Part shown: positions 1-8,753 of the stretch, in pieces
Numbering within the stretch: position 1 is the stretch's first letter
Layout: every line of letters begins with the position of its first letter
Origin: Planctomycetota bacterium
GTDB taxonomy: Bacteria > Planctomycetota > Planctomycetia > Planctomycetales > Planctomycetaceae
NCBI GenBank assembly: GCA_014584345.1
Contig: JACTNB010000017.1
Location: 1-64,000, forward strand
Length of the DNA: 64,000 nucleotides
Direction: 5' to 3'
The notes under the pieces: generated by a model
The model's database searches: none
Seen by the model: the letters and a program-made list of their open reading frames with translations, nothing else
Told to the model about the DNA's origin: nothing
Made by a program: the position numbers and the translations under genes

Positions 1-507
1 TTCCCCCACAGCGTCACACAATTTCAGATTGCCAAAGATCAACCATCAATTCAATAGAAAAATCAGCAACCAATCCCGTCAGGCACAGCCTGACCTACCT
101 TGCTTCATGGCAATCGTCAGGCACAGCCTGACCTACCCTGCTGCTGCTGGCGATTGTAGCTGAAGAGAATGACGTCGGAGGCATCGACGGAATCGGGGTA
201 GATTTCCTTGCGTTTCAGGAGAGTTTTGTAGGGCAGGCTCCCGCCTGCCTTCCTGGAATGTAAAGATGAAATCATGCCGAACTATCGCAGGGTGGCCCGA
301 CCGACTTGTCGGTTGGGTCGCGAAGCGACAAGATGAATTGACCTTGTGCTACCATTTCCGACCAGTTTTGTAGGGCAGCAAGAAAGGCAGGAGCCTGCAC
401 TACATTGCTGCGGGAGCGTGATCAATCAACACGGCAAGGCGATGGTAGACACAGCGTAGCCTGCGATAAGACCGCCAAGCGCGCCGGGCAGGCGGGCGGT
501 GGGATGT
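1..507. repeat. Intergenic region with short palindromic repeats
   Basis: No credible gene is seen here. Two copies of GTCAGGCACAGCCTGAC followed by CTACC lie at 78-99 and 116-137; each is a 7-bp inverted repeat around a 3-nt loop, as in REP-type elements. A related copy with GTCAGGGCATAGCCTGGC occurs near 21459. A second palindrome, GGCAGGCTCCCGCCTGCC, lies near 233-250 after TTTTGTAGG, and a degenerate relative (GCAGG-AG-CCTGC after TTTTGTAGGGCAG) lies at about 364-402. The left limit may be cut by the window edge. Confidence 0.7.
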
Positions 508-1338
508 TTAAGCGGCCTTGTAGCGGAGCAGATTCCGGGGGGCCGTCAGCTTGGTCTGTTCTTTACGCAGCACTCCCAGGCGAACCCGGCGAAACACGTT
601 ATACATGTGAATGGCATCCCGGAATCGGCCGCGCGGCCGCGGGTCGGTCGCGCGTTTCAGGAACTCGATGAATTCCGGGGTCACGCGTTTTCGCAATCGG
701 GTAATCCCCGGACCGGGCCAATCGTAGGGATACTCGGGCCAATGTCCGCTCAGCATGCGATACATGATCAGCCCCAGCGAGAAGACATCCGAGCGAAAGG
801 AAGGCTTGCCCATAGCCTGTTCGGGGGCCATGTAACCGATTGTTCCGGTGCCCGCCCCCCGCACCGTTTTCTGGGCAACCTTGGCGATGCCAAAATCCGC
901 CAGCTTCAGCACACACCCGGAAAACAACAACATGTTTTCCGGCTTGATATCGCAATGGATGATTTTCTGGGAATGGGCGTAGGCCGCCGCCTCCAGCATC
1001 TGTTCGGACAACCCCAGAATCGTCGATAGCGACATCCGGCTCCGCAAGCGGTCCGACAGGGTCCGTTCTCCCAGCGGATAGACGATCACAAAATGATTCT
1101 CGATAAAACTCGCATCCTTCAACGCCAGAATATTCGGATGATCGAGTCGCGTCAGCAGCCGCACTTCGCGGCGAAAATCACTCAGAACCTGCTCCGTCAC
1201 ATGCGTCGGATGCGGCGCCTTTAACGCCACGTGAATCCCCTCGATGGTATCAAATGCCTGATACACCGTGGCGAAGCCTCCTTCGGCCAACTTGCGTTCG
1301 ATACGGTACTTTCCCAGGAGTTGTCGGGTCTTTAGCAC
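508..1338 (-). CDS. Small eukaryotic-type Ser/Thr protein kinase (non-RD)
   Basis: The 276-residue product is almost entirely a protein kinase domain and would phosphorylate Ser/Thr of unknown cytoplasmic targets. Visible motifs are the glycine loop LAEGGFATVY (about 18-26), the ATP lysine in VALK (K40), the catalytic loop HCDIKPEN (D130), DFG (148-150) and the APE-like MAPEQ. The Arg of the usual HRD is Cys, so this is a non-RD kinase, a class often not controlled by activation-loop phosphorylation. There is no transmembrane segment, signal peptide or accessory domain, only a basic tail of about 30 residues. The start is GTG; an in-frame stop a few codons upstream leaves no earlier ATG, and the Shine-Dalgarno is poor. 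It stands alone between repeat-rich DNA and the convergently unrelated beta-oxidation operon. Kinase assignment is firm; its substrate is unknown. Confidence 0.9.
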   Translation of the reverse strand: MLKTRQLLGKYRIERKLAEGGFATVYQAFDTIEGIHVALKAPHPTHVTEQVLSDFRREVRLLTRLDHPNILALKDASFIENHFVIVYPLGERTLSDRLRSRMSLSTILGLSEQMLEAAAYAHSQKIIHCDIKPENMLLFSGCVLKLADFGIAKVAQKTVRGAGTGTIGYMAPEQAMGKPSFRSDVFSLGLIMYRMLSGHWPEYPYDWPGPGITRLRKRVTPEFIEFLKRATDPRPRGRFRDAIHMYNVFRRVRLGVLRKEQTKLTAPRNLLRYKAA

Positions 1339-1536
1339 GTGAGGCCATCGCTTCCACTAGAAATACCGGGGCAAATCAGCCGATTTCTCCCTCCTCGGCG
1401 CAATCCAAGTACGCTGATTATCGGCTCGGCGAGAAAAGTCTCTGTAACCGAATCCCTGGAAGCATGGAACAGTTCTTCGAGCCAGGCAAATCATACCAAG
1501 CCTGCAAATACAAAGCGATTATTTCTCTTGCGGAAT

Positions 1537-2502
1537 TCAGGAAAACTTTGCCGCTTCCGCCCGTTCCCAGACGCACCGCCCCATGGACCACCGGGCATTG
1601 ATATCCTGCAACGGGCGTTCCCCCCACCCCCCTTCCGGAAGGCGATACTGCATGCTGTCGATACTCAAAGGCCCAAAATAGCCCCGGCTCGCCAGATATT
1701 CCGCTGCACGACGGGTCCCCCGCAAGGACTCCGGCCACGGAGTCTCCCCCTCCGCCAGGGGACGGTTCGCCAGATATCGGCCCCGAGGGTCGGTCAGCAG
1801 GTGCGTGGCCCCCAGATAGGTGACCCCATCGACCGGATCAAGCTGATAATGAAAGCTCTGCTCCGCCTCGCGGGGAAGCCAAGGCTCGAAAAACAGGGTG
1901 TCTCCCCGTTGAAAACGGTGTTCCACCCAGTTTCGTTGAGGCTCGGAAAGTGTGTCTCCCCGCCCCAAGACCCGCTCGCGCCCCGACATCCCGAATTCCG
2001 CCTTCAGCACCCAACTCGCCTCGGCCGGCAGTGTGCGGAGCAATGCCTTCAGTTCGTCTGCGTTGCGGCAGCAACCGCTCCCCGGGGCTTCCATTCCCCA
2101 AAGGTGCTCAAGGTCGTGCGAGGTCTGTCGTGAATTGGCCCACTCGACCACCGGGATGGGCGGAGCAGAAAGACGCCACCCGGATGCCCTCCCCCAGGCG
2201 AGGATTTCCTCCGTCCAGCCCCACGGCACCAGTTCGATGGCAGGCCCCGTCGGCACGTCTCCCCCCGAGACCAGCCTCACTCCGACATCCCCCGCCAGTT
2301 GCCGCAATCGCTCCCGCACCTCCGGCGGGATGGCGTCCGGTTCTGGCACCCAGAGAAAATCGCCCGGCACCGTCAGCGGCAACAAATCCGGCAACAGGCG
2401 TATGTTGATCGCAGCTAGTTTCCGGGGCAATTGCCTGATCGGATAGCGTCCCAGCCGGTGCTCGAAATCAAAATTCCCAACGAACAACCGGGGCATGCTC
2501 AT
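1537..2502 (-). CDS. ATP-grasp-like protein coupled to fadJ
   Basis: A 321-residue cytoplasmic protein whose C-terminal half looks like an ATP-grasp fold: a lysine in WVLKAEFGMSGR (K167), the EPW segment near 206, an acidic IDSM near 282 and a metal-ligand-like QDINARWSMG near 299-308. ATP-grasp enzymes join a carboxylate to an amine or thiol through an acyl phosphate, but no substrate can be read from this sequence. The start is ATG at 2502, which overlaps the stop of the upstream FadJ-like gene as ATGA, implying translational coupling. A second ATG two codons later is possible. Longer upstream readings run through coding DNA of fadJ and are rejected. Its place as the last gene of a thiolase/FadJ operon suggests a role linked to acyl-CoA or carboxylate metabolism, but that is inference. 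Confidence 0.72.
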   Translation of the reverse strand: MSMPRLFVGNFDFEHRLGRYPIRQLPRKLAAINIRLLPDLLPLTVPGDFLWVPEPDAIPPEVRERLRQLAGDVGVRLVSGGDVPTGPAIELVPWGWTEEILAWGRASGWRLSAPPIPVVEWANSRQTSHDLEHLWGMEAPGSGCCRNADELKALLRTLPAEASWVLKAEFGMSGRERVLGRGDTLSEPQRNWVEHRFQRGDTLFFEPWLPREAEQSFHYQLDPVDGVTYLGATHLLTDPRGRYLANRPLAEGETPWPESLRGTRRAAEYLASRGYFGPLSIDSMQYRLPEGGWGERPLQDINARWSMGRCVWERAEAAKFS

Positions 2503-4652
2503 CCCTTTAGCAGCAGCCCCCGCAAGCCAGCCGCGGGTTGATATCGGGAACCATATGTTTTCGCCAGTGTTTCCAGCGTTTCCAGCAACGCCGCGGACGG
2601 GAGTCGTCGCGCCAAAGCCAGAGGCCCACCCTCGAACGGGGCAAACCCCGTCCCCAGCACCATCGCCAGATCGATCATCCAATCCTCTCCGACAACCTGC
2701 TCGTCCAGACAGCGCCCGGCTTCATTGACCATCGCCAGAACCAGACGCTGTTGAATTAGCGACAATTCCTCGTCCAGGGGAGTGGCAGGTTCCTCGGGTA
2801 GATCGACCTCCAGTTCCGACAGCAGCGACTTCAATTCCAGCAATGGACCTCGCTGACCATGGGGATAGGCGAAGAATCCATTGCTGGTTTTTCGCCCCAG
2901 CCGCCCCGCATCGATCATCCGCTGCAGCACAGTCGCCGTCAACGACTTTTCGCCAAAGACGATTGTCATCGAGTTCGCGACATGCACCGCCACATCCAAT
3001 CCCACCTGATCCAGCAATTCCAGCGGCCCCATCGGCATGCCGAAGCGACGCATTTCTTTGTCGATCACTCCCGGATCCTGTCCCCGGGCTGTTCGCTCCA
3101 CCGCGATTTTCACCGCTTCGTCCAGGTAGGGCATCAACACCCGATTCACCACAAATCCCGGGGAATCCTGCACTAATATGGGGGTTTTTCCGACCAGGCG
3201 GCACAAACCGAGCAATTGTTCCAGCGTAGCGTCGGAACTCTTCCGCGCGCGAACCACTTCCACCAGGTCCATTCGATGCACGGGATTGAAGAAGTGCAGC
3301 CCCGCAACCCGCTCCGGTGCGGTCACCACGTTCGCGATCTCCGTAATGGAAAGGGCCGAGGTATTCGAGGCCAGAACCGTTTCCGGGGGACATTTCTCCG
3401 CCAGCTCCCGGAAGACGGCCTGCTTCAGGGGCAAGGTTTCGGGCACGGCTTCGATCACGATCTCGGCGGATTGCATTTCTTCCCAACCGGTGGTGAACAC
3501 AATCGTATTCTTCTCCGCCTCGGCCTGGGGGGGAGTCAGACTGCGACGGGCAACCAAGGCGGCATAAGCCTGATCGATACGCTCGCGTGCCACATTGAGG
3601 GCATCCTCCTGCACTTCCTTGAGTACCACCCGAAAGCCACTTCTGGCCAGCAGGTGGACAATTCCCGCCCCCATCGTCCCTCCCCCCAGCACCGCAATCG
3701 TGGCGGACTTGGTCATTTTCCGTTCCCCGGGCATGCCCCATGTCGAAACACTACGCGCCTTCTCCCGCAGTAAAAACAGGCGCACCAGATTTTTACAGGT
3801 CGTCGTAAGCAACAACTCGGCTATGGCCTCCTGCTCGTAGGCGAAGCCACGCGAGGAATCGATTTTTGCCCACCGAATCGCTTCCAGGGCCTTCCCCAAT
3901 GCCGGATAGTGACGCAACTGCCCCGCGATTTTTTTTTGCGTTGCCCCGATCACCAGCGATCGCCCCCAGCGGGTCTCGTTAAGAAACCAGCCCATCCAGG
4001 TCCGTTTGACGATCGGTTTCCCCAAACTGCCCGTTTCCGCCAGTTGCGTGGTGATTCGCCCCAGTTCCGAGTCCAGCGATTCCGGCGAGACAACCAGATC
4101 GACCAGACCCGAACGCCGCGCAGCCGAGGCTGTCAACTTACGGGCCTGCAGAATCATGCTGATCGCCTGCATTTCTCCCACCAGCCGGGGTAACCGCTGC
4201 GTCCCGCCCCAGCCGGGCAAGATTCCCAGTTCCGTTTCGGGCAGCCCCAGTCGGGTGCTGGCGGAATCGACCGCCACGCGATACTTGCACGCGAGGGCCA
4301 TTTCCAGACCGCCTCCCAGACAGACCCCCTGGATGATCGCCACGGTGGGAGCAGGCAGCGCCGCAATCCGGGCGAATAATTCCTGACCGGCCCGTGCGAC
4401 GTCTCGCGCCTGTTCGGAGGTTTCGATCGAGGCAAATTCCCGGATATCCGCACCGGCAAAAAAGCTGTTGGGCTTGCGGCTGCGAAACAGGACAAAACGG
4501 GGCTCGGGCCGCTGTTCGATCTCGACGAGCACCAGAGCCAGCTCGCCCAGCACCTCCGCGGAAAATACGTTCTGAGATTGCCCGGCGACATCCACCCAGA
4601 CGGTCAATCCCGCGCCCGATTCCTCCAAGCTCCAATGTTTCCAAGCGGACAT
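2499..4652 (-). CDS. fadJ: Fatty-acid oxidation complex alpha subunit (enoyl-CoA hydratase / 3-hydroxyacyl-CoA dehydrogenase)
   Basis: The 717-residue product matches the usual FadB/FadJ length. The N-terminal crotonase domain (about 1-190) has the oxyanion loop FAGADI, then GGGLEMALACKYR (catalytic Glu near 117) and GLPETELGILPGWGGTQRLP (Glu near 139). A Rossmann motif VLGGGTMGAG (about 321-330) opens the dehydrogenase domain, followed by HFFNPVHRMDLVEV with the catalytic His, and a C-terminal helical domain. It hydrates 2-enoyl-CoA and oxidises 3-hydroxyacyl-CoA with NAD. ATG at 4652 is chosen because AGGGGGAG lies just upstream; an in-frame reading 37 codons longer has no support. The thiolase gene lies 59 bp upstream and the ATP-grasp-like gene overlaps its stop, so this is a three-gene operon. 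FadJ and FadB cannot be separated from sequence alone. Confidence 0.95.
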   Translation of the reverse strand: MSAWKHWSLEESGAGLTVWVDVAGQSQNVFSAEVLGELALVLVEIEQRPEPRFVLFRSRKPNSFFAGADIREFASIETSEQARDVARAGQELFARIAALPAPTVAIIQGVCLGGGLEMALACKYRVAVDSASTRLGLPETELGILPGWGGTQRLPRLVGEMQAISMILQARKLTASAARRSGLVDLVVSPESLDSELGRITTQLAETGSLGKPIVKRTWMGWFLNETRWGRSLVIGATQKKIAGQLRHYPALGKALEAIRWAKIDSSRGFAYEQEAIAELLLTTTCKNLVRLFLLREKARSVSTWGMPGERKMTKSATIAVLGGGTMGAGIVHLLARSGFRVVLKEVQEDALNVARERIDQAYAALVARRSLTPPQAEAEKNTIVFTTGWEEMQSAEIVIEAVPETLPLKQAVFRELAEKCPPETVLASNTSALSITEIANVVTAPERVAGLHFFNPVHRMDLVEVVRARKSSDATLEQLLGLCRLVGKTPILVQDSPGFVVNRVLMPYLDEAVKIAVERTARGQDPGVIDKEMRRFGMPMGPLELLDQVGLDVAVHVANSMTIVFGEKSLTATVLQRMIDAGRLGRKTSNGFFAYPHGQRGPLLELKSLLSELEVDLPEEPATPLDEELSLIQQRLVLAMVNEAGRCLDEQVVGEDWMIDLAMVLGTGFAPFEGGPLALARRLPSAALLETLETLAKTYGSRYQPAAGLRGLLLKG

Positions 4653-4711
4653 GCTGGCTCCCCCTGACTCCTTGTGAAATGAAGTTCCGCCTGTGCTGCG
4701 ACAGGGCACCG

Positions 4712-6025
4712 TTACGGCTCTCGATCCAGCCACAGGGCCATCCCCTGTCCTCCCCCCACGCACAGACTTGCCAGGCCGGTCGTCAACTCCCGTTGCCGCA
4801 AGGCTCGCAGCAGTGTCAAGACCAATCGCGCGCCCGAGGCTCCCACCGGATGCCCCAAGGCGATCGCCCCCCCGTTGACATTCAACCGATTCCAGGACAA
4901 CTCGCCCACGGGCGACTCCCGCCCCAACACGGTTTTACAGAAATCGGCGGAAGACATCGCCCGTTGACAGGCCAGCACCTGAGCCGCGAAGGCCTCGTTG
5001 ATTTCGACCAACTCAAATTCCTCCAAGTGCCTGCCCGTGCCTCGGAGCAGCTTATCGATGGCAAACACCGGCCCCAACCCCATCCGTTTGGGATCGCAGC
5101 CCGCAATCGCGTAGGCCCGCAGGTATCCCAGGGGTTGCCAGCCACGTTCCGCCGCCAGGTCCGCAGGCATCACCACCAGCGCCACCGCCCCGTCCGTCAC
5201 CGGGCAACTGTTCCCCACCGTCACCGTTCCATTTTTCTTCTTGAAGATCGGCTTGAGCTTCGCCAGCGATTCCAGTGTCTGATTCTTCCGCGGTCCCAGG
5301 TCTTCCTGCAGCGGAGCAGAACCTGTCACATCTCCCGGAATCAACAGGATTTCATCCCGAAAAAAGCCGCTTTCCTGTGCGAGTAGAGTCCTGCGGTGAC
5401 TTTCCAGGGCGAATCCATCCTGCTCTTCCCGCGTGATATTGAAATCCGCCGCGAGCACTTCGGCGGTTTGCCCCATGTTCAAACCACAGGTCGGATCAGT
5501 CAACCCAAGTTGTAGTTGCGGTACAGGCTTGAACATCGAAGGACGCCACTGGCTGGCCACCGCCAGCCGGTCCTTCCAGTTCCGGGCCCGTTCGATGCGC
5601 ATGAACCATGCTTTTGCGGCATCGGTGTACAGGAATGGAACCTGCGACATCGATTCCGTTCCGCCTGCAATCAACACCCGCGCCCGGCCCGCGCGGATAA
5701 TCTGTTCCGCGTTGATGATCGCTTCCATGCCCGAGGCACAATTCCGGTTCACTGTATGCGCGATGCGATCGTGCGGGATGCCGGAACGCAGCGCGATCAC
5801 GCGCGAAATATTCGCGGCATCACTCTGTCCACAAACATTCCCGAGGACCACCTCTTCGATCTCCTCGGGCTTGAGACCGGCCTCTTGCAAGGCCCCGCGA
5901 ATCGCCAGCACCCCCAGTTGATCCGCCGGTATGCGTGCCAGCGACCCAAACGCCTTCACAAAGGGAGTTCGCTTGCCGGCCACGATCGCCAGCGGGGGAT
6001 CCAGTTGAACGCAGGGAGAAAACAT
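4712..6025 (-). CDS. fadI: Acetyl-CoA acyltransferase (thiolase), beta subunit
   Basis: A 437-residue thiolase that would cleave 3-ketoacyl-CoA with CoA to acetyl-CoA and a shortened acyl-CoA, the last step of each beta-oxidation turn. The nucleophilic Cys is in NRNCASGMEA (about C96). The thiolase signatures NEAFA, GGAIALGHPVGASGAR and CVGGGQGMA follow in order, giving the second Cys and the catalytic His. The long insert between about 150 and 260 (KAWFMRIERARNW onward) is typical of the FadI/trifunctional-protein type rather than biosynthetic thiolase. The ATG at 6025 has GGATAGG upstream; a reading ten codons longer is less likely. It is first in the operon with the FadJ-like gene, its expected partner in the oxidation complex. 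Confidence 0.94.
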   Translation of the reverse strand: MFSPCVQLDPPLAIVAGKRTPFVKAFGSLARIPADQLGVLAIRGALQEAGLKPEEIEEVVLGNVCGQSDAANISRVIALRSGIPHDRIAHTVNRNCASGMEAIINAEQIIRAGRARVLIAGGTESMSQVPFLYTDAAKAWFMRIERARNWKDRLAVASQWRPSMFKPVPQLQLGLTDPTCGLNMGQTAEVLAADFNITREEQDGFALESHRRTLLAQESGFFRDEILLIPGDVTGSAPLQEDLGPRKNQTLESLAKLKPIFKKKNGTVTVGNSCPVTDGAVALVVMPADLAAERGWQPLGYLRAYAIAGCDPKRMGLGPVFAIDKLLRGTGRHLEEFELVEINEAFAAQVLACQRAMSSADFCKTVLGRESPVGELSWNRLNVNGGAIALGHPVGASGARLVLTLLRALRQRELTTGLASLCVGGGQGMALWLDREP

Positions 6026-6353
6026 GTTGCCTATCCAGAAAGGGTTGAACCACACCAGCGAATGGAATCACCAGGCTATTTTTCAATTGTAGCAAGCAGA
6101 TCCCCTTTCGCCATGAATAACCGCACATCGGACAGGGCATTCCACAATCGAAAAGGAAGCCATGCCCCCTGCCTGGCCAAGGTCGCGTGTCGCTATCGAC
6201 TCGCAGATCCATCCCTGACACGAGCCACGCCTGCAAGGGCGTGTTGAGTTTCGGGGTGCCATGCTCTCACGACGTAGGCGGAAGAGTATGCCGAACGGCA
6301 GATTGGCACGCCCCGGTCGCGCACTTCGATCTACGACATTGGAAATTCAACTT

Positions 6354-6484
6354 GCCGCGCCCGTCAGGAAGCGGGCCACGCGGGCGCAACAACTCGAAAT
6401 CACTTGCCCGACACAGGGTCCACAAGAGTGGAGGTCAATGGAGCAGGGGGACTCAAACGTGGCCCGCTTCCTGACGGGCGCGGC
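6354..6484. repeat. MITE-like inverted-repeat element, 27-bp perfect arms
   Basis: The arm at 6354-6380 is the exact reverse complement of 6458-6484 (27 of 27 bases by eye); the core reads GCGCCCGTCAGGAAGCGG. The 77-bp centre contains an imperfect palindrome TCCACAAGAGTGGA (6419-6432). The same arm sequence recurs at 12804-12838 and 32886-32909, each near a TCCACT/AGTGGA palindrome, so this is a dispersed family. No reading frame for a transposase is present. It resembles a non-autonomous element or a large REP-type hairpin; no clear target-site duplication was identified. Confidence 0.75.
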
Positions 6485-6644
6485 TAGTATGAGCGTATAT
6501 CCAGGCATGTTCTCGCTCGCGGAGCCGTGGCACCCCGTTATTTAACGGGCCGTGACGAGCGTGGCTGCTTCGTCGAAGTCGGAACTCCTGTTATACTGGA
6601 TTGTCGTGACATCCCCCCCAGGGCATTGACGGGCTTGGAACTTC

Positions 6645-6715
6645 GGGGGCCACTGGTTCACCAGTGACTTTCGGGCTTCTCGTCAACAAGGGGGGCACTC
6701 GCAAACCGGTGGCAC
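6645..6715 (-). repeat. Dispersed repeat family 2, copy 1
   Basis: Read on the minus strand this segment has GTGCCACCGG, then TTGACGAGAAGCCCGAAAG, then TCACTGGTGAACCAGTGG, the last part forming a hairpin. The same order of blocks occurs at 12684-12755 (minus strand) and 51069-51143 (plus strand), allowing an alignment of about 70 bp by eye. No coding potential is apparent. The function is unknown. Confidence 0.65.
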
Positions 6716-6799
6716 GCAGCAAAAAACAAACCGTGACAGACAACTGGGTCATCCGCCGGGAAACACTCGCGGTCTACCCATAGAACAGAGAACAATGCC

Positions 6800-8743
6800 A
6801 TGAGATCAACACTTATCCTGCTGGCACTGGTTATCCCTTTCCTGGGGACACCCGCGAGCGCGGCCGGTCAGCCGAATATCGTGCTCTTTCTGGTGGACGA
6901 TATGGGCTGGATGGACAGCACGCCCTATGGATCACGGTATTACGAAACGCCCAACATGCAGCGATTGGCCGAACAGTCGATGCGGTTCACGGATGCCTAT
7001 GCCTTGCCTTTGTGCTCCCCCACTCGGGCGTCAATCCTGACCGGACAATACTCCGCCAGGCACCGCGTTACCTCGGCCAGTGGTCATCAACCAGCCGCAC
7101 CCGCAAATACTTCTCCCTATCCCGACAAGGCCCCTGCAAACAAGCGACTACTCTACGCGAATAGCCAGAACTTTCTGGACCTCGAACTCACGACACTTGC
7201 CGAGGTATTGCAGCAGACGGGCTACCGGACCGGACACATCGGCAAATGGCATCTCGGATTGAGCCAGACGCACTGGCCGGACAAACATGGCTTCGATGTA
7301 GTGTTTCATGCTCAGCCGAGCCCCGGGCCACCAAGCTACTTCTCGCCTTACGGGGTCCACAAGGAGGGAAACCCTTCGGGTCGGCATCACGTCGGCACAA
7401 TCACCGATGGTCCCGTGGGCGAGTATATTACCGACCGCTTAACCGATGAAGCCATCGCGTTTGTCGAAGCCAACAAGAGCCAACCGTTCTTTCTCAACTT
7501 TTGGCACTACGGCGTGCATGGTCCCTGGGGTCATAAGGAAGAATACACAGCCGCGTTCGCCAGGAAGACCGATCCGCGGGGAATGCAGCGTAATCCCATA
7601 ATGGCGTCGATGCTGAAGAGCGTGGACGAAAGCCTGGGGCGGCTGTTGGATCGGCTGGATGAACTGGGCCTGGCCGAAAACACCTTGTTCATTTTCTATT
7701 CGGACAATGGCGGCAACGTTCACAGTCGCACCCATGACGACACCAAGATCGCAAACGTCAAGCAGGGACATCCACAATTCGAGGCGATTCAGGACTGGCG
7801 AAAATGGGCCGGCGGAGAACCGCCGACCAATAACGCGCCGCTACGGGAGGGGAAGGGGCGCATTTACGAAGGGGGCCAGCGCGTTCCCTTGATGGTCCGT
7901 TGGCCGGGCCAAGTCAAGGCGGGCTCAACCAGCGATGCAATCGTGGGGCCGATCGACATGTACCCGACGATTCTGGAAGCGGCGGGCCAGAAGCAACCGA
8001 ATGGACATGTAATCGACGGCGAGTCGCTGTTGCCGATCCTGAAGGAAGGCCGTCCCCTGAAACGCGAAGCGTACTTCACGTGGTTTCCGCATCTAATACC
8101 CGCGGTTTCCGTGCGGCAAGGCGATTGGAAGCTGATCCGGCGTTTCGAACCGCATCCCAGCTATCCAGATTTGCACGAGCTTTACAACCTCAAGGAAGAC
8201 CTCGGTGAAACGAACAATCTGGCCAGGCAGATGCCCGAGAAAGTGAAGCAACTCGATACCCTCATCGACCAGTTCGTGAAGGAGACCGGCGCACTTTACC
8301 CGAAGCCGAATCCGGCCTATGCTGGGCAGCGAGACGTTACCAATGGGCTAGTGCCTCGGAACTGCCGACTTATCAGGGTAGAAGGAGCAATTCAGGTTCT
8401 CGGTGACGGCCGGTTGCCGTTCCTGGGAACTGCCAGCGTCAAATTAAACGGCCCGTTGAAACTGACCCTGCTCGCTCGCTGCGAGGCAGGCGGCAAAGGC
8501 CGAGTGCATTGGAAAACGAGTGACCAGGAGGACTTCCCGGTCACGGGCCAAAGCGTCGCGTACGAGTTGACCGGAGGGAATACATGGCAGACGATCACTC
8601 TCGACCTGCCCATCAAAGGCCAACCGCAGGTCATGCGGCTGTATTTGCCAGCGGATAATTCTCCGGTCGAACTGGGGGCGGTACGCTTCCAGGATGGGCA
8701 AGGGCGAGAGAAGACATGGGAGTTTTCCGAGGTGTCTCCTTAA
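6800..8743 (+). CDS. Secreted sulfatase (formylglycine type)
   Basis: A 647-residue arylsulfatase-family hydrolase that would remove sulfate esters from an external substrate, most likely a sulfated polysaccharide. Residues 1-22 form a signal peptide (LILLALVIPFLGTPASAA). The metal-binding start NIVLFLVDDMGW (26-37) is followed by the signature CSPTRASILTGQ with Cys72 as the residue converted to formylglycine. Later hallmarks are GKWHLG, FSDNGG-like YSDNGG and the GPIDMYPTILEAAG segment. The last 140 residues or so, after the sulfatase core, look like an added beta-rich domain (GRVHWKTSDQEDFP onward). It starts a plus-strand block that continues, after a 225-bp gap, into the aldolase-transporter-ceramidase trio, and it lies just after two repeat elements. 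The specific sulfated substrate cannot be told. Confidence 0.94.
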   Translation: MRSTLILLALVIPFLGTPASAAGQPNIVLFLVDDMGWMDSTPYGSRYYETPNMQRLAEQSMRFTDAYALPLCSPTRASILTGQYSARHRVTSASGHQPAAPANTSPYPDKAPANKRLLYANSQNFLDLELTTLAEVLQQTGYRTGHIGKWHLGLSQTHWPDKHGFDVVFHAQPSPGPPSYFSPYGVHKEGNPSGRHHVGTITDGPVGEYITDRLTDEAIAFVEANKSQPFFLNFWHYGVHGPWGHKEEYTAAFARKTDPRGMQRNPIMASMLKSVDESLGRLLDRLDELGLAENTLFIFYSDNGGNVHSRTHDDTKIANVKQGHPQFEAIQDWRKWAGGEPPTNNAPLREGKGRIYEGGQRVPLMVRWPGQVKAGSTSDAIVGPIDMYPTILEAAGQKQPNGHVIDGESLLPILKEGRPLKREAYFTWFPHLIPAVSVRQGDWKLIRRFEPHPSYPDLHELYNLKEDLGETNNLARQMPEKVKQLDTLIDQFVKETGALYPKPNPAYAGQRDVTNGLVPRNCRLIRVEGAIQVLGDGRLPFLGTASVKLNGPLKLTLLARCEAGGKGRVHWKTSDQEDFPVTGQSVAYELTGGNTWQTITLDLPIKGQPQVMRLYLPADNSPVELGAVRFQDGQGREKTWEFSEVSP

Positions 8744-8753
8744 ACTAGAAGGT

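Larger units (their letters stand above)
6026..6799. other. Intergenic region with two repeat elements
   Basis: This 774-bp stretch separates the divergent thiolase and sulfatase genes and carries no supported gene. It holds a long-armed inverted repeat (6354-6484) and a copy of a second dispersed repeat (6645-6715), described separately. A further imperfect palindromic stretch lies around 6520-6560 (GGAGCCGTGGCACC, then TTAACGGGCC). Promoters for both flanking genes should lie here, but no convincing -35/-10 pair was picked out. Confidence 0.6.

Noticed and set aside
6700..6720. TGGCAC sequences as possible sigma-54 -24 boxes (also near 51135 and 60553)
   Set aside because: None has the TTGC element at the required spacing, so no sigma-54 promoter is claimed.
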